64,000 nucleotides of DNA from Volvox africanus (Eukaryota; Chlorophyta; Chlorophyceae; Chlamydomonadales; Volvocaceae), in the NCBI GenBank assembly GCA_030268105.1, contig BSDZ01000003.1, positions 186,001 through 250,000 on the forward strand, read 5' to 3'. The translations under genes and the position numbers were made by a program. This document shows, one piece after another, positions 22,748 through 35,500 of the stretch; the first letter of the stretch is position 1, and each line of letters opens with the position of its first letter. The notes under the pieces were generated by a model, which saw nothing but the letters and a program-made list of their open reading frames with translations, was not told the DNA's origin and ran no database searches.

Positions 22748-24590
22748 CATCTAACCAGCGACTCTTGGCCAGCCCAAACCTGTTTATATTTGCAATGCGC
22801 CCAGGCCTGCCTGGCCCTTATTGCATCATTCATTGTTATATGTGCATTGCAGAGTCTCAACAACCTGCCAGTGGGAATCTAACTGGCGACCCTCAGCCAG
22901 CCCAAACCTATTGAAAATTGCAATGCGCCCAGGCCTGCCTGGCCCTTATTGCATCATTCATTGGTATATGTGCATCGCTCACTCTCAACAACCTGCCAGC
23001 GGGCATCTAACCAGCGACTCTTGGCCAGCCCAAACCTGTTTATATTTGCAATGCGCCCAGGCCTGCCTGGCCCTTTTTGCATCATTCATTGTTATATGTG
23101 CACTGCAGAGTCTCAACAACCTGCCAGCGGGAATCTAACCAGCGACTCTTGGCCAGCATAAACCTGTTTATATTTGCAATGCCCCCAGGCCTGCCTGGCC
23201 CTTATGGCATCATTCATTGGTATATGTGCATTACAGAGTCTCAACAACCTGCCAGCGGGCATCTAACCAGCGACTCTTGGCCAGCCCAAACCTGTTATTA
23301 TTTGCAATGCGCCCAGGCCTGCCTGGCCCTTATTGCATCATTCATTGTTATATGTGCATGGCTCACTCTCAACAACCTTCCCTGATCATCAGCCAGTGGG
23401 CATCTAACCATCGACTCTCGGCCAGCCCAAACCTATTGAAATTTGGAATGCGCCCAGGCCTGCCTGGCCCTTATTGCATCATTTATTCTTATATGTGCAT
23501 GGCTCACTCTGAGGAACCTGCCCTGATCATCAGCCAGCGGGCAACTAACCAGCGACTCTTGGCCAGCCCAAACCTATTGAAATTTGCTATGCGCACAGGC
23601 CTGCCTGGACCTTATTGCATCATTTATTGGTATATGTGCATCGCGCACTCTCAACAACCTGCCAGCGGGCATCTAACCAGCGACTCTTGGCCAGCCCAAA
23701 CCTGTTTATATTTGCAATGCGCCCAGGCCTGCCTGGCCCTTATTGCATCATTCATTGTTATATGTGCATTGCAGAGTCTCAACAACCTGCCAGTGGGAAT
23801 CTAACTGGCGACCCTCAGCCAGCCCAAACCTATTGAAAATTGCAATGCGCCCAGGCCTGCCTGGCCCTTATTGCATCATTCATTGGTATATGTGCATCGC
23901 TCACTCTCAACAACCTGCCAGCGGGCATCTAACCAGCGACTCTTGGCCAGCCCAAACCTGTTTATATTTGCAATGCGCCCAGGCCTGCCTGGCCCTTTTT
24001 GCATCATTCATTGTTATATGTGCACTGCAGAGTCTCAACAACCTGCCAGCGGGAATCTAACCAGCGACTCTTGGCCAGCATAAACCTGTTTATATTTGCA
24101 ATGCCCCCAGGCCTGCCTGGCCCTTATGGCATCATTCATTGGTATATGTGCATTACAGAGTCTCAACAACCTGCCAGCGGGCATCTAACCAGCGACTCTT
24201 GGCCAGCCCAAACCTGTTATTATTTGCAATGCGCCCAGGCCTGCCTGGCCCTTATTGCATCATTCATTGTTATATGTGCATGGCTCACTCTCAACAACCT
24301 TCCCTGATCATCAGCCAGTGGGCATCTAACCATCGACTCTCGGCCAGCCCAAACCTATTGAAATTTGGAATGCGCCCAGGCCTGCCTGGCCCTTATTGCA
24401 TCATTTATTCTTATATGTGCATGGCTCACTCTGAGGAACCTGCCCTGATCATCAGCCAGCGGGCAACTAACCAGCGACTCTTGGCCAGCCCAAACCTATT
24501 GAAATTTGCTATGCGCACAGGCCTGCCTGGACCTTATTGCATCATTTATTGGTATATGTGCATCGCGCACTCTCAACAACCTGCCAGCGG
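22743..24590 (+). repeat. 922-bp higher-order satellite repeat, two tandem copies
   Basis: 22743-23664 and 23665 to about 24586 share agcataaacctg, aatgcccccagg, gtgcactgcagag, gtgcattacagag and the ctctgaggaacctgccctgatc monomer. The period of 922 equals seven monomers, two of them 141 bp. The second copy ends where gcatctaacc becomes gcattgaacc. Confidence 0.9.
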
Positions 24591-26019
24591 GCATTGAACC
24601 AGCGACTCTTAGCCAGCCCAAACCTATTGAAAATTGCAATGCGCCCAGGCCTGCCTGGCCCTTATTGCATCATTCATTGGTATATGTGCATTACAGAGTC
24701 TCAACAATCTGCCAGCGGGAATATAACTGCCGACCCTCAGCCAGCCCAAACCATTTGAAACTTGTAATGCGCCCAGGCCTGCCTGGCCCTTATTGCATCA
24801 TTTATTCATAAAGGGGTATTGCGCACTCTCAACAACCTGCCAGCGGGAATCTAAACCGGCGACCTCGGCCAGCCCAAACCTGTTAAAATTTGCAATGCGC
24901 CCAGGCCTACCTGGCATTTATTGCATCATTCATTGTTATATGTGCATTGCGCAGTCTCAACAACCTACCAGCGGGAATCTAACCGGTGACTCTCGGCCAG
25001 CCCAAACCTGTTTTTATTTGCAATTCTTTCAAGGCTGCCCGGCCCTTATTGCATCATTCATTGGTATATAGGCATTGCGCACTCTCAACAACCTGCCAGA
25101 GGAAATCTAACCGGTGACTCTCAGCTAGCCCAAACCTGCTTATATTTGCAATGCACCCAGGCCTGCCTGGACCTAATTGCATCATTTATTCTTATATGTG
25201 CATGGCTCACTCTCAACAACCTTCCCTGATCATCAGCCAGCGGGCATCTAACCAGCGACTCTCGGCCAGCCCAAACCTATTGAAAGTTCCAATGCGCCCA
25301 GGCCTGCCTGGCCCTTATTGCATCATTCATTGGTATATGTGCATTGCGCACTCTCAACAACCTGCCCTGATCATCAGCAAGCGGGAATCTAACCAGCGAC
25401 CCTAAGCCAGCCCGAACCTATTGAAATTTGCAATGCGCCCAGGCCTGCCTGGCCCTTATTGCATCATTCATTGGTATATGTTCATTGCGCACTCTCAACA
25501 ACCTGCCAGCTGGAATCTAAACGGCGACCCTCGGCTAGCCCAAACCTGTTTATATTTGCAATGCGCCCAGGCCTGCCTGGCCCTTATTGCATCATTCATT
25601 GGTATATGTGCATCGTGCATCCTCAACAACCTGCCAGCGGGCATCTAACCAGCGACTCTCGGCCAGCCCAATCCTATTGAAAATTGCAATGCGCCCAGGC
25701 CTGCCTGGCCCTTATTGCATCATTGATTCTTATATGTGCATGGCTTACTTTCAACAACCTGCCAGCGAAAATCTAACCAGTGACTCTCGGCCAGCCCAAA
25801 CCTGTTTATATTTGCAATTCTTTCAAGGCTGCCCGGCCCTTATTGCATCATTTATTCATATATGTGCATTGCGCACTCTCAACAACCTGCCAGAGGGAAT
25901 CTAACCGGTGACTCTCAGCTAGCCCAAACCTGTTTATATTTGCAATGCACCCAGGCCTGCCTGGACCTAATTGCATCATTTATTCTTATATGTGCAATGC
26001 TCACTCTCAACAACCTGCC

Positions 26020-26049
26020 ATGATCATCATCATCACCATCATCATGATT
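26020..26049 (+). repeat. TCA/CAT microsatellite, second copy
   Basis: Identical 30-base block to 6301-6330, in the same monomer context (tgtgcaatgctcac before, gattgcgcaccctcaac after, then aatttaacaggaga). It lies on the other side of the retrotransposon and marks the two flanks as copies of one ancestral unit. Confidence 0.85.
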
Positions 26050-26955
26050 GCGCACCCTCAACAACCTGCCCTGATCATCAGCCAGTGGGAATTTAACAGG
26101 AGACTCTCGGCCAGCATAAACATTTTGAAATTTGCAATGCGCCCAGGCCTGCACGGACCTTATTGCATCATTTATTCTTAAATGTGCATTGCGCACTCTT
26201 AACAACCTTCCCTGATCATCAGCCAGCGGGAATCTAACCGGCGACTTGGCCAGCCCAAAACCTTTTGAAATTTCCAGTGCGCCCAGGCCTGCCTGGCCCT
26301 TATGGCATCATTCATTGGTATATGTGCATCGCGCACTCTCAACAACCTGCCAGCGGGCATCTAACCAGCGACTCTTGGCAAGCCCAAACCTATTGAAATT
26401 TGCTATGCGCCCAGGCCTGCCTGGACCTAATTGCATCATTTTTTAATATATGTGCATGGCTCACTCTCAACAACCTTCCCTGATCATCAGCCAGCGGGCA
26501 TCTAACCAGCGACTCTCGGCCAGCCCAAACCTATTGAAAATTGCAATGCGCCCAGGCCTGCCTGGCCCTTGTTGCATCATTCATTGGTATATTTTCATTG
26601 CGCACTCTCAACAACCTGCCAGAGGAAATCTAACCCGCGACTCTGGGCCAGCCCAAACCTATTGAAAATTGCAATGCGCCCTGGCCTGCCTGGCCCTTAT
26701 TGCATCATTCATTGTTATATGTGCATTGCACAGTCTCAACAACCTACCAGCGGGAATCTAACCGGTGACTCTCGGCCAGCCCAAACCTGTTTTTATTTGC
26801 AATTCTTTAAAGGCTGCCCGGCCCTTATTGCATCATTCATTGGCATATAGGCATTGCGCACTCTCAACAACCTGCCAGCGGGAATCTAACTGGCGACCCT
26901 CGGCTAGCCCAAACCTGTTAAAATTTGCAATGCGCCCAGGCCTGCCTGGCCCTTA

Positions 26956-27980
26956 TTGCATCATTCATTGTTATATGTGCATTGCGCAGTCTCAACAACC
27001 TGCCAGCGGAAATCTAACCGGCGACTCTCGGCCAGCCCAAACCTATTGAAAGTTGCAATGCGCCCAGGCCTGCCTGGCCCTTATTGCATCATTTATTGTT
27101 ATATGTGCATCGCGCACTCTCAACAACCTGCCAGCGGGAATCTAACCGGTGACTCTCGGCTAGCCCAAACCTGTTAAAATTTGCAATGCACCCAGGCCTG
27201 CCTGGCCCTTATTGCATCATTCATTGTTATATGTGCATCACGCACTCTCAACAACCTGCCAGCGGGAATCTAACCGGTGACTCTCGGCCAGCCCAAACCT
27301 GTTATTATTTGCAATTCTTTTAAGGCTGCCCGGCCCTTATTGCATCATTCATTGGTATATGTGCATTGCGCACTCTCAACAACCTGCCAGCGGGAATCTA
27401 ACTGGCGACCCTCGGCTAGCCCAAACCTGTTAAAATTTGCAATGCGCCCAGGCCTGCCTGGCCCTTATTGCATCATTCATTGTTATATGTGCATCGCGCA
27501 CTCTCAACAACCTGCCAGCGGGAATCTAACCGGCGACTCTCGGCCAGCCCAAACCTATTGAAAGTTGCAATGCGCCCAGGCCTGCCTGGCCCTTATTGCA
27601 TCATTTATTGTTATATGTGCATCGCGCACTCTCAACAACCTGCCAGCGGGAATCTAACCGGTGACTCTCGGCTAGCCCAAACCTGTTAAAATTTGCAATG
27701 CACCCAGGCCTGCCTGGCCCTTATTGCATCATTCATTGTTATATGTGCATCACGCACTCTCAACAACCTGCCAGCGGGAATCTAACCGGTGACTCTCGGC
27801 CAGCCCAAACCTGTTATTATTTGCAATTCTTTTAAGGCTGCCCGGCCCTTATTGCATCATTCATTGGTATATGTGCATTGCGCACTCTCAACAACCTGCC
27901 AGCGGGAATCTAACTGGCGACCCTCGGCTAGCCCAAACCTGTTAAAATTTGCAATGCGCCCAGGCCTGCCTGGCCCTTAT
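26956..27980 (+). repeat. 512-bp satellite tetramer, two tandem copies
   Basis: The block from about 26956 recurs from 27468 at an offset of 512, exactly four 128-bp monomers. It alternates the ttaaaatttgcaatgc form with the caattcttttaaggctgcccggccc form. A base difference occurs at gcattgcgcagtc against gcatcgcgcactc. Confidence 0.85.
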
Positions 27981-29560
27981 TGCATCATTCATTGTTATAT
28001 GTGCATCGCGCACTCTCAACAACCTGCCAGCGGGAATCTAACCGGTGACTCTCGGCCAGCCCAAACCTGTTTTTATTTGCAATTCTTTCAAGGCTGCCCG
28101 GCCCTTATTGCATCATTCATTGGTATAGGTGCATTGCGCACTCTCAACAACCTGCCAGCGGGAATCTAACTGGCGACCCTCGGCTAGCCCAAACCTGTTA
28201 AAATTTGCAATGCGCCCAGGCCTGCCTGGCCCTTATTGCATCATTCATTGGTATATGTGCATCGTGCACTCTCAACAACCTGCCAGCGGGCATCTAACCA
28301 GTGACTCTCGGCCAGCCCAAACTGTTTATATTTGCAATGCGCCCAGGCCTGCCTGGACCTAATTGCATCATTTTTTCATATATGTGCATGGCTCACTCTC
28401 AACAACCTTCCCTGATCATCAGCCAGCGGGCATCTAACCAGCGACTCTCGGCCAGCCCAAACCTATTAAAAATTGCAATGCGCCCAGGCCTGCCTGGCCC
28501 TTATTGCATCATTCATTGGTATATGTGCATTGCGCACTCTCAACAACCTGCCAGAGGAAATCTAACCCGCAACTCTCGGCCAGCCCAAACCTATTGAAAA
28601 TTGCAATGCGCCCTGGCCTGCCTGGACCTTATTGCATCATTCATTGTTATATGTGCATTGCGCAGTCTCAACAACCTACCAGCGGGAATCTAACCGGTGA
28701 CTCTCGTCTAGCCCAAACCTGTTAAAATTTGCAATGCACCCAGGCCTGCCTGGCCCTTATTGCATCATTCATTGTTATATGTGCATCACGCACTCTCAAC
28801 AACCTGCCAGCGGGAATCTAACCGGTGACTCTCGGCCAGCCCAAACCTGTTATTATTTGCAATTCTTTTAAGGCTGCCCGGCCCTTATTGCATCATTCAT
28901 TGGTATATGTGCATTGCGCACTCTCAACAACCTGCCAGCGGGAATCTAACTGGCGACCCTCGGCTAGCCCAAACCTGTTAAAATTTGCAATGCGCCCAGG
29001 CCTGCCTGGCCCTTATTGCATCATTCATTGTTATATGTGCATCACGCACTCTCAACAACCTGCCAGCGGGAATCTAACCGGTGACTCTCGGCCAGCCCAA
29101 ACCTGTTTTTATTTGCAATTCTTTCAAGGCTGCCCGGCCCTTATTGCATCATTCATTGGTATAGGTGCATTGCGCACTCTCAACAACCTGCCAGCGGGAA
29201 TCTAACTGGCGACCCTCGGCTAGCCCAAACCTGTTAAAATTTGCAATGCGCCCAGGCCTGCCTGGCCCTTATTGCATCATTCATTGGTATATGTGCATCG
29301 TGCACTCTCAACAACCTGCCAGCGGGCATCTAACCAGTGACTCTCGGCCAGCCCAAACTGTTTATATTTGCAATGCGCCCAGGCCTGCCTGGACCTAATT
29401 GCATCATTTTTTCATATATGTGCATGGCTCACTCTCAACAACCTACCCTGATCATCAGCCAGCGGGCATCTAACCAGCGACTCTCGGCCAGCCCAAACCT
29501 ATTAAAAATTGCAATGCGCCCAGGCCTGCCTGGCCCTTATTGCATCATTCATTGGTATAT
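27680..29560 (+). repeat. 1,036-bp higher-order satellite repeat, two copies
   Basis: About 27680-28715 matches about 28716-29560 at an offset of 1,036. Shared rare markers are ggtataggtgcattgcg, cccaaactgttt (a one-base deletion) and the ctgatcatcagcc insertion. The period equals eight monomers plus 13 minus 1 bp. Confidence 0.8.
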
Positions 29561-32500
29561 GTGCATCGCGCACTCTCAACAACCTGCCAGCGGGCATTTA
29601 ACCAGCGACTCTTAGCCAGCCCAAACCTATTGAAAATTTCAATGCGCCCAGGCCTGCCTGGCCCTTATGGCATCATTCATTGGTATATGTGCATTGAGCA
29701 CTCTCAACAACCTGCCAGAGGAAATCTGACCTGCGACCCTCGGCCAGCCCAAACCTATTGAAAATTGCAATGCGCCCAGGCCTGCCTGGCCCTTATTGCA
29801 TCATTTATTCTTATATGTGCATGGCTCACTCTCAACAACCTGCCAGCAGGCATGTAACCAGCGACTCTTGGCCAGCCCAAACCTGTTATTATTTGCAATT
29901 CTTTTAAGGCTGCCCGGCCCTTATTGCATCATTTTTTCATATATGTGCATTGCGCACTCTCAACAACCTGCCAGAGGAAATCTAACCGGTGACTCTTAGC
30001 TAGCCCAAACCTGTTTATATTTGCAATGCGCCCAGGCCTGCCTGGCCCTTTTTGCATCATTCATTGTTATATGTGCATTGCAGAGTCTCAACAACCTGCC
30101 AGCGGGAATCTAACCATCGACTCTCGGCCAGCCCAAACCTATTGAAATTTGGAATGCGCCCAGGCCTGCCTAGCCCTTATTGCATCATTCATTGGTATAT
30201 GTGCATTGCGCACTCTCAACATCCTTCCCTGTTCATGAGCAAGTGGAAATCTAACCGGCAACTCTTGGCCAGCCCAAACCTATTGAAATTTGCTATGCGC
30301 ACAGGCCTGCCTGGACCTTATTGCATCATTTATTGGTATATGTGCATCGCGCACTCACAACAACCTGCCAGCGGGCATTTAACCAGCGACTCTTAGCCAG
30401 CCCAAACCTATTGAAAATTGCAATGCGCCCAGGCCTGCCTGGCCCTTCTGGCATCATTCATTGGTATATGTGCATTGCAGAGTCTCAACAACCTGCCAGC
30501 GGGAATCTAACCAGCGACTCTCGGCCAGCCCAAACCTATTAATAGTTGCAATGCGCCCAGGCCTATCTTGCCCTTATTGCATCATTCATTGGTATATGTG
30601 CATTGCGCACTCTCAACAACCTGCCAGAGGAAATCTAACCTGCGACCCTCGGCCAGCCCAAACCTATTGAAAATTGCAATGCGCCCTGGCCTGCCTGGCC
30701 CTTATTGCATCATTTATTCTTATATGTGCATGGCTCACACTCAACAACCTGCCAGCGGAAATCTAACCGGTGACTCTCGGCCAGCCCAAACCTATTGAAA
30801 GTTTCAATGCGCCCAGGCCTGCCTGGCCCTTATTGCATCATTCATTGTTATATGTGCATCGCGCACTCTCAACAACCTGCCAGCGGGCATCTAACCAGCG
30901 ACTCTTGGCCAGCCCAAACCTGTTTATATTTGCAATGCGCCCAGGCCTGCCTGGACCTAATTGCATCATTTATTCTTTTATGTGCATGGCTCACTCTCAA
31001 CAACCTTCTCTGATCATCAGCCAGCGGGCATCTAACCATCGACTCTAGGCCAGCCCAAACCTATTGAAATTTGGAATGCGCCCAGGCCTGCCTGGCCCTT
31101 ATTGCATCCTTCATTGGTATATGTGCATTGCGCACTCTCAACATCCTTCCCTGTTCATGAGCAAGTGGAAATCTAACCGGCAACTCTTGGCCAGCCCAAA
31201 ACCTATTGAAATTTGCTATGCGCACAGGCCCGCCTGGACCTTATTGCATCATTTATTGGTATATGTGCATCGCGCACTCTCAACAACCTGCCAGCGGGCA
31301 TTTAACCAGCGACTCTTAGCCAGCCCAAACCTATTGAAAATTGCAATGCGCCCAGGCCTGCCTGGCCCTTATGGCATCATTCATTGGTATATGTGCATTG
31401 CGCACTCTCAACAACCTGCCAGAGGAAATCTATCTGCCGACCCTCAGCCAGCCCAAACCTATTGAAAATTGCAATGCGCCCAGGCCTGCCTGGCCCTTAT
31501 TGCATCATTTATTCTTATATGTGCATGGCTTACTCTCAACAACCTGCCAGCGGAAATCTAACCAGTGACTCTCGGCCAGCACAAACCTGTTTATATTTGC
31601 AATGCTTTCAAGGCTGCCCAGCCCTTATTGCATCCTTTATTCTTATATTTGCATGGCTCACTCTCCGGAACCTGCCCTGATCATCAGCCAGCGGGCATCT
31701 AACCAGCGACTCTCGGCCAGCCCAAACCTATTGAAAGTTGCAATGCACCCAGGCCTGCCTGGCCCTTATTGCATCATTCATTGGTATATGTGCATCGCGC
31801 ACTCTCAACAACCTGCCAGCGGGCATCTAACCAGCGACTCTTGGCCAGCCCAAACCTGTTTATATTTGCAATGCGCCCAGGCCTGCCTGGCCCTTATGGC
31901 ATCATTTATTGTTATATGTGCATTGCAGAGTCTCAACAACCTGCCAGCGGGAATCTAACTGGCGACCCTCAGCCAGCCCAAACCTATTGAAAATTGCAAT
32001 GCGCCCAGGCCTGCCTGGCCCTTATTGCATCATTCATTGGTATATGTGCATCGCTCACTCTCAACAACCTGCCAGCAGGCATCTAACCAGCGACTCTTGG
32101 CCAGCCCAAACCTGTTTATATTTGCAATGCGCCCAGGCCTGCCTGGCCCTTTTTGCATCATTAATTGTTATATGTGCATTGCAGAGTCTCAACAACCTGC
32201 CAGCGGGAATCTAACCAGCGACTCTTGGCCAGCATAAACCTGTTTATATTTGCAATGCGCCCAGGCCTGCCTGGCCCTTATGGCATCATTCATTGGTATA
32301 TGTGCATCGCTCACTCTCAACAACCTGCCAGCGGGCATCTAACCAGCGACTCTTGGCCAGCCCAAACCTGTTATTATTTGCAATGCGCCCAGGCCTGCCT
32401 GGACCTAATTGCATCATTCATTGTTATATGTGCATGGCTCACTCTCAACAACCTTCCCTGATCATCAGCCAGCGGGCATCTAACCATCAACTCTCGGCCA

Positions 32501-35500
32501 GCCCAAACCTATTGAAATTTGGAATGCGCCCAGGCCTGCCTGGCCCTTATTGCATCATTCATTGGTATATGTGCATTGCGCACTCTCAACATCCTTCCCT
32601 GTTCATGAGCAAAGTGGAAATCTAACCGGCAACTCTTGGCCAGCCCAAACCTATTGAAATTTGCTATGCGCACAGGCCTGCCTGGACCTTATTGCATCAT
32701 TTATTGGTATATGTGCATCGCGCACTCTCAACAACCTGCCAGCGGGCATTTAACCAGCCACTCTTAGCCAGCCCAAACCTATTGAAAATTGCAATGCGCC
32801 CAGGCCTGCCTGGCCCTTATGGCATCATTCATTGGTATATGTGCATCGCGCACTCTCAACAACCTGCCAGCGGGCATCTAACCAGCGACTCTTGGCCAGC
32901 CCAAACCTGTTTATATTTGCAATGCGCCCAGGCCTGCCTGGCCCTTATTGCATCATTCATTGGTATATGTGCATTACAGAGTCTCAACAACCTGCCAAAG
33001 GGAATCTATCTGCCGACCCTCAGCCAGCCCAAACCATTTGAAACTTGTAATGCGCCCAGGCCTGCCTGGCCCTTATTGCATCATTTATTCATAAAGGGGT
33101 ATTGCGCACTCTTAACAACCTGCCAGGGGGAATCTAAACGGCCGACCTCGGCCAGCCTAAACCTGTTAAAATTTGCAATGCGCCCAGGCATACCTGGCCC
33201 TTATTGCATCATTCATTGTTATATGTGCATTGCGCAGTCTCAACAACCTACCAGCGGGAATCTAAGCGGTGACTCTCGGCCAGCCCAAACCTGTTTTTAT
33301 TTGCAATTCTTTCAAGGCTGCCCGGCCCTTATTGCATTATTCATTGGTATATAGGCATTGCGCACTCTCAACAACCTGCCATCGGGAATCTAACTGGCGA
33401 CCCTCGGCTAGCCCAAACCTGTTAAAATTTGCAATGCGCCCAGGCCTGCCTGGCCCTTATTGCATCATTCATTGTTATATGTGCATTGCGCAGTCTCAAC
33501 AACCTGCCAGCGGAAATCTAACCGGTGACTCTCGGCCAGCCCAAACCTATTGAAAGTTGCAATGCGCCCAGGCCTGCCTGGCCCTTATTGCATCATTCAT
33601 TGTTATATGTGCATCACGCACTCTCAACAACCTGCCAGAGGGAATCTAACCGGTGACTCTCGGCCAGCCCAAACCTGTTATTATTTGCAATTCTTTTAAG
33701 GCTGCCCGGCCCTTATTGCATCATTCATTGGTATATGTGCATTGCGCACTCTCAACAACCTGCCAGCGGGAATCTAACTGGCGACCCTCGGCTAGCCCAA
33801 ACCTGTTAAAATTTGCAATGCGCCCAGGCCTGCCTGGCCCTTATTGCATCATTCATTGTTATATGTGCATCGCGCACTCTCAACAACCTGCCAGCGGGCA
33901 TCTAACCAGCGACTCTTGGCCAGCCCAAAACCTATTGAAATTTGCTATGCGCACAGGCCTGCCTGGACCTTATTGCATCATTTATTGGTATATGTGCATC
34001 GCGCACTCTCAACAACCTGCCAGCGGGCATTTAACCAGCGACTCTGAGCCAGCCCAAACCTATTGAAAATTGCAATGCGCCCAGGCCTGCCTGGCCCTTA
34101 TTGCATCATTCATTGGTATATGTGCATTGCGCACTCTCAACATCCTTCCCTGTTCATGAGCAAGTGGAAATCTAACCGGCAACTCTTGGCCAGCCCAAAC
34201 CTATTGAAATTTGCTATGCGCACAGGCCTGCCTGGCCCTTATTGCATCATTTATTGGTATATGTGCATCGCGCACTCTCAACAACCTGCCAGCGGGCATT
34301 TAACCAGCGACTCTTAGCCAGCCCAAACCTATTGAAAATTGCAATGCGCCCAGGCCTGCCTGGCCCTTATTGCATCATTCATTGGTATATGTGCATTACA
34401 GAGTCTCAACAACCTGCCAGCGGGAATATAACTGCCGACCCTTAGCCAGCCCAAACCATTTGAAACTTGTAATGCGCCCAGGCCTGCCTGGCCCTTATTG
34501 CATCATTTATTCATAAAGGGGTATTGCGCACTCTCAACAACCTGCCAGCGGGCATCTAAACGGCCGACCTCGGCCAGCCCAAACCTGTTAAAATTTGCAA
34601 TGCGCCCAGGCCTACCTGGCCCTTATTGCATCATTCATTGTTATATGTGCATTGCGCAGTCTCAACAACCTACCAGCGGGAATCTAACCGGTGACTCTTG
34701 GCCAGCCCAAACCTGTTTTTATTTGCAATTCTTTCAAGGCTGCCCGGCCCTTATTGCATCATTCATTGGTATATAGGCATTGCGCACTCTCAACAACCTG
34801 CCATCGGGAATCTAACTGGCGACCCTCGGCTAGCCCAAACCTGTTAAAATTTGCAATGCGCCCAGGCCTGCCTGGCCCTTATTGCATCATTCATTGTTAT
34901 ATGTGCATTGCGCAGTCTCAACAACCTGCCAGCGGAAATCTAACTGGTGACTCTCGGCCAGCCCAAACCTATTGAAAGTTGCAATGCGCCCAGGCCTGCC
35001 TGGCCCTTATTGCATCATTTATTGTTATATGTGCATCGCGCACTCTCAACAACCTGCCAGCGGGAATCTAACCGGTGACTCTCGGCCAGCCCAAACCTGT
35101 TATTATTTGCAATTCTTTTAAGGCTGCCTGGACCTTATTGCATCATTCATTGGTATATGTGCATTGCGCACTCTCAACAACCTGCCAGAGGAAATCTATC
35201 TGCCGACCCTCAGCCAGCCCAAACCTATTGAAAATTGCAATGCGCCCAGGCCTGCCTGGCCCTTATTGCATCATTTATTCTTATATGTGCATGGCTTACT
35301 CTCAACAACCTGCCAGCGGAAATCTAACCAGTGACTCTCGGCCAGCACAAACCTGTTTATATTTGCAATGCTTTCAAGGCTGCCCAGCCCTTATTGCATC
35401 CTTTATTCTTATATTTGCATGGCTCACTCTCCGGAACCTGCCCTGATCATCAGCCAGCGGGCATCTAACCAGCGACTCTCGGCCAGCCCAAACCTATTGA

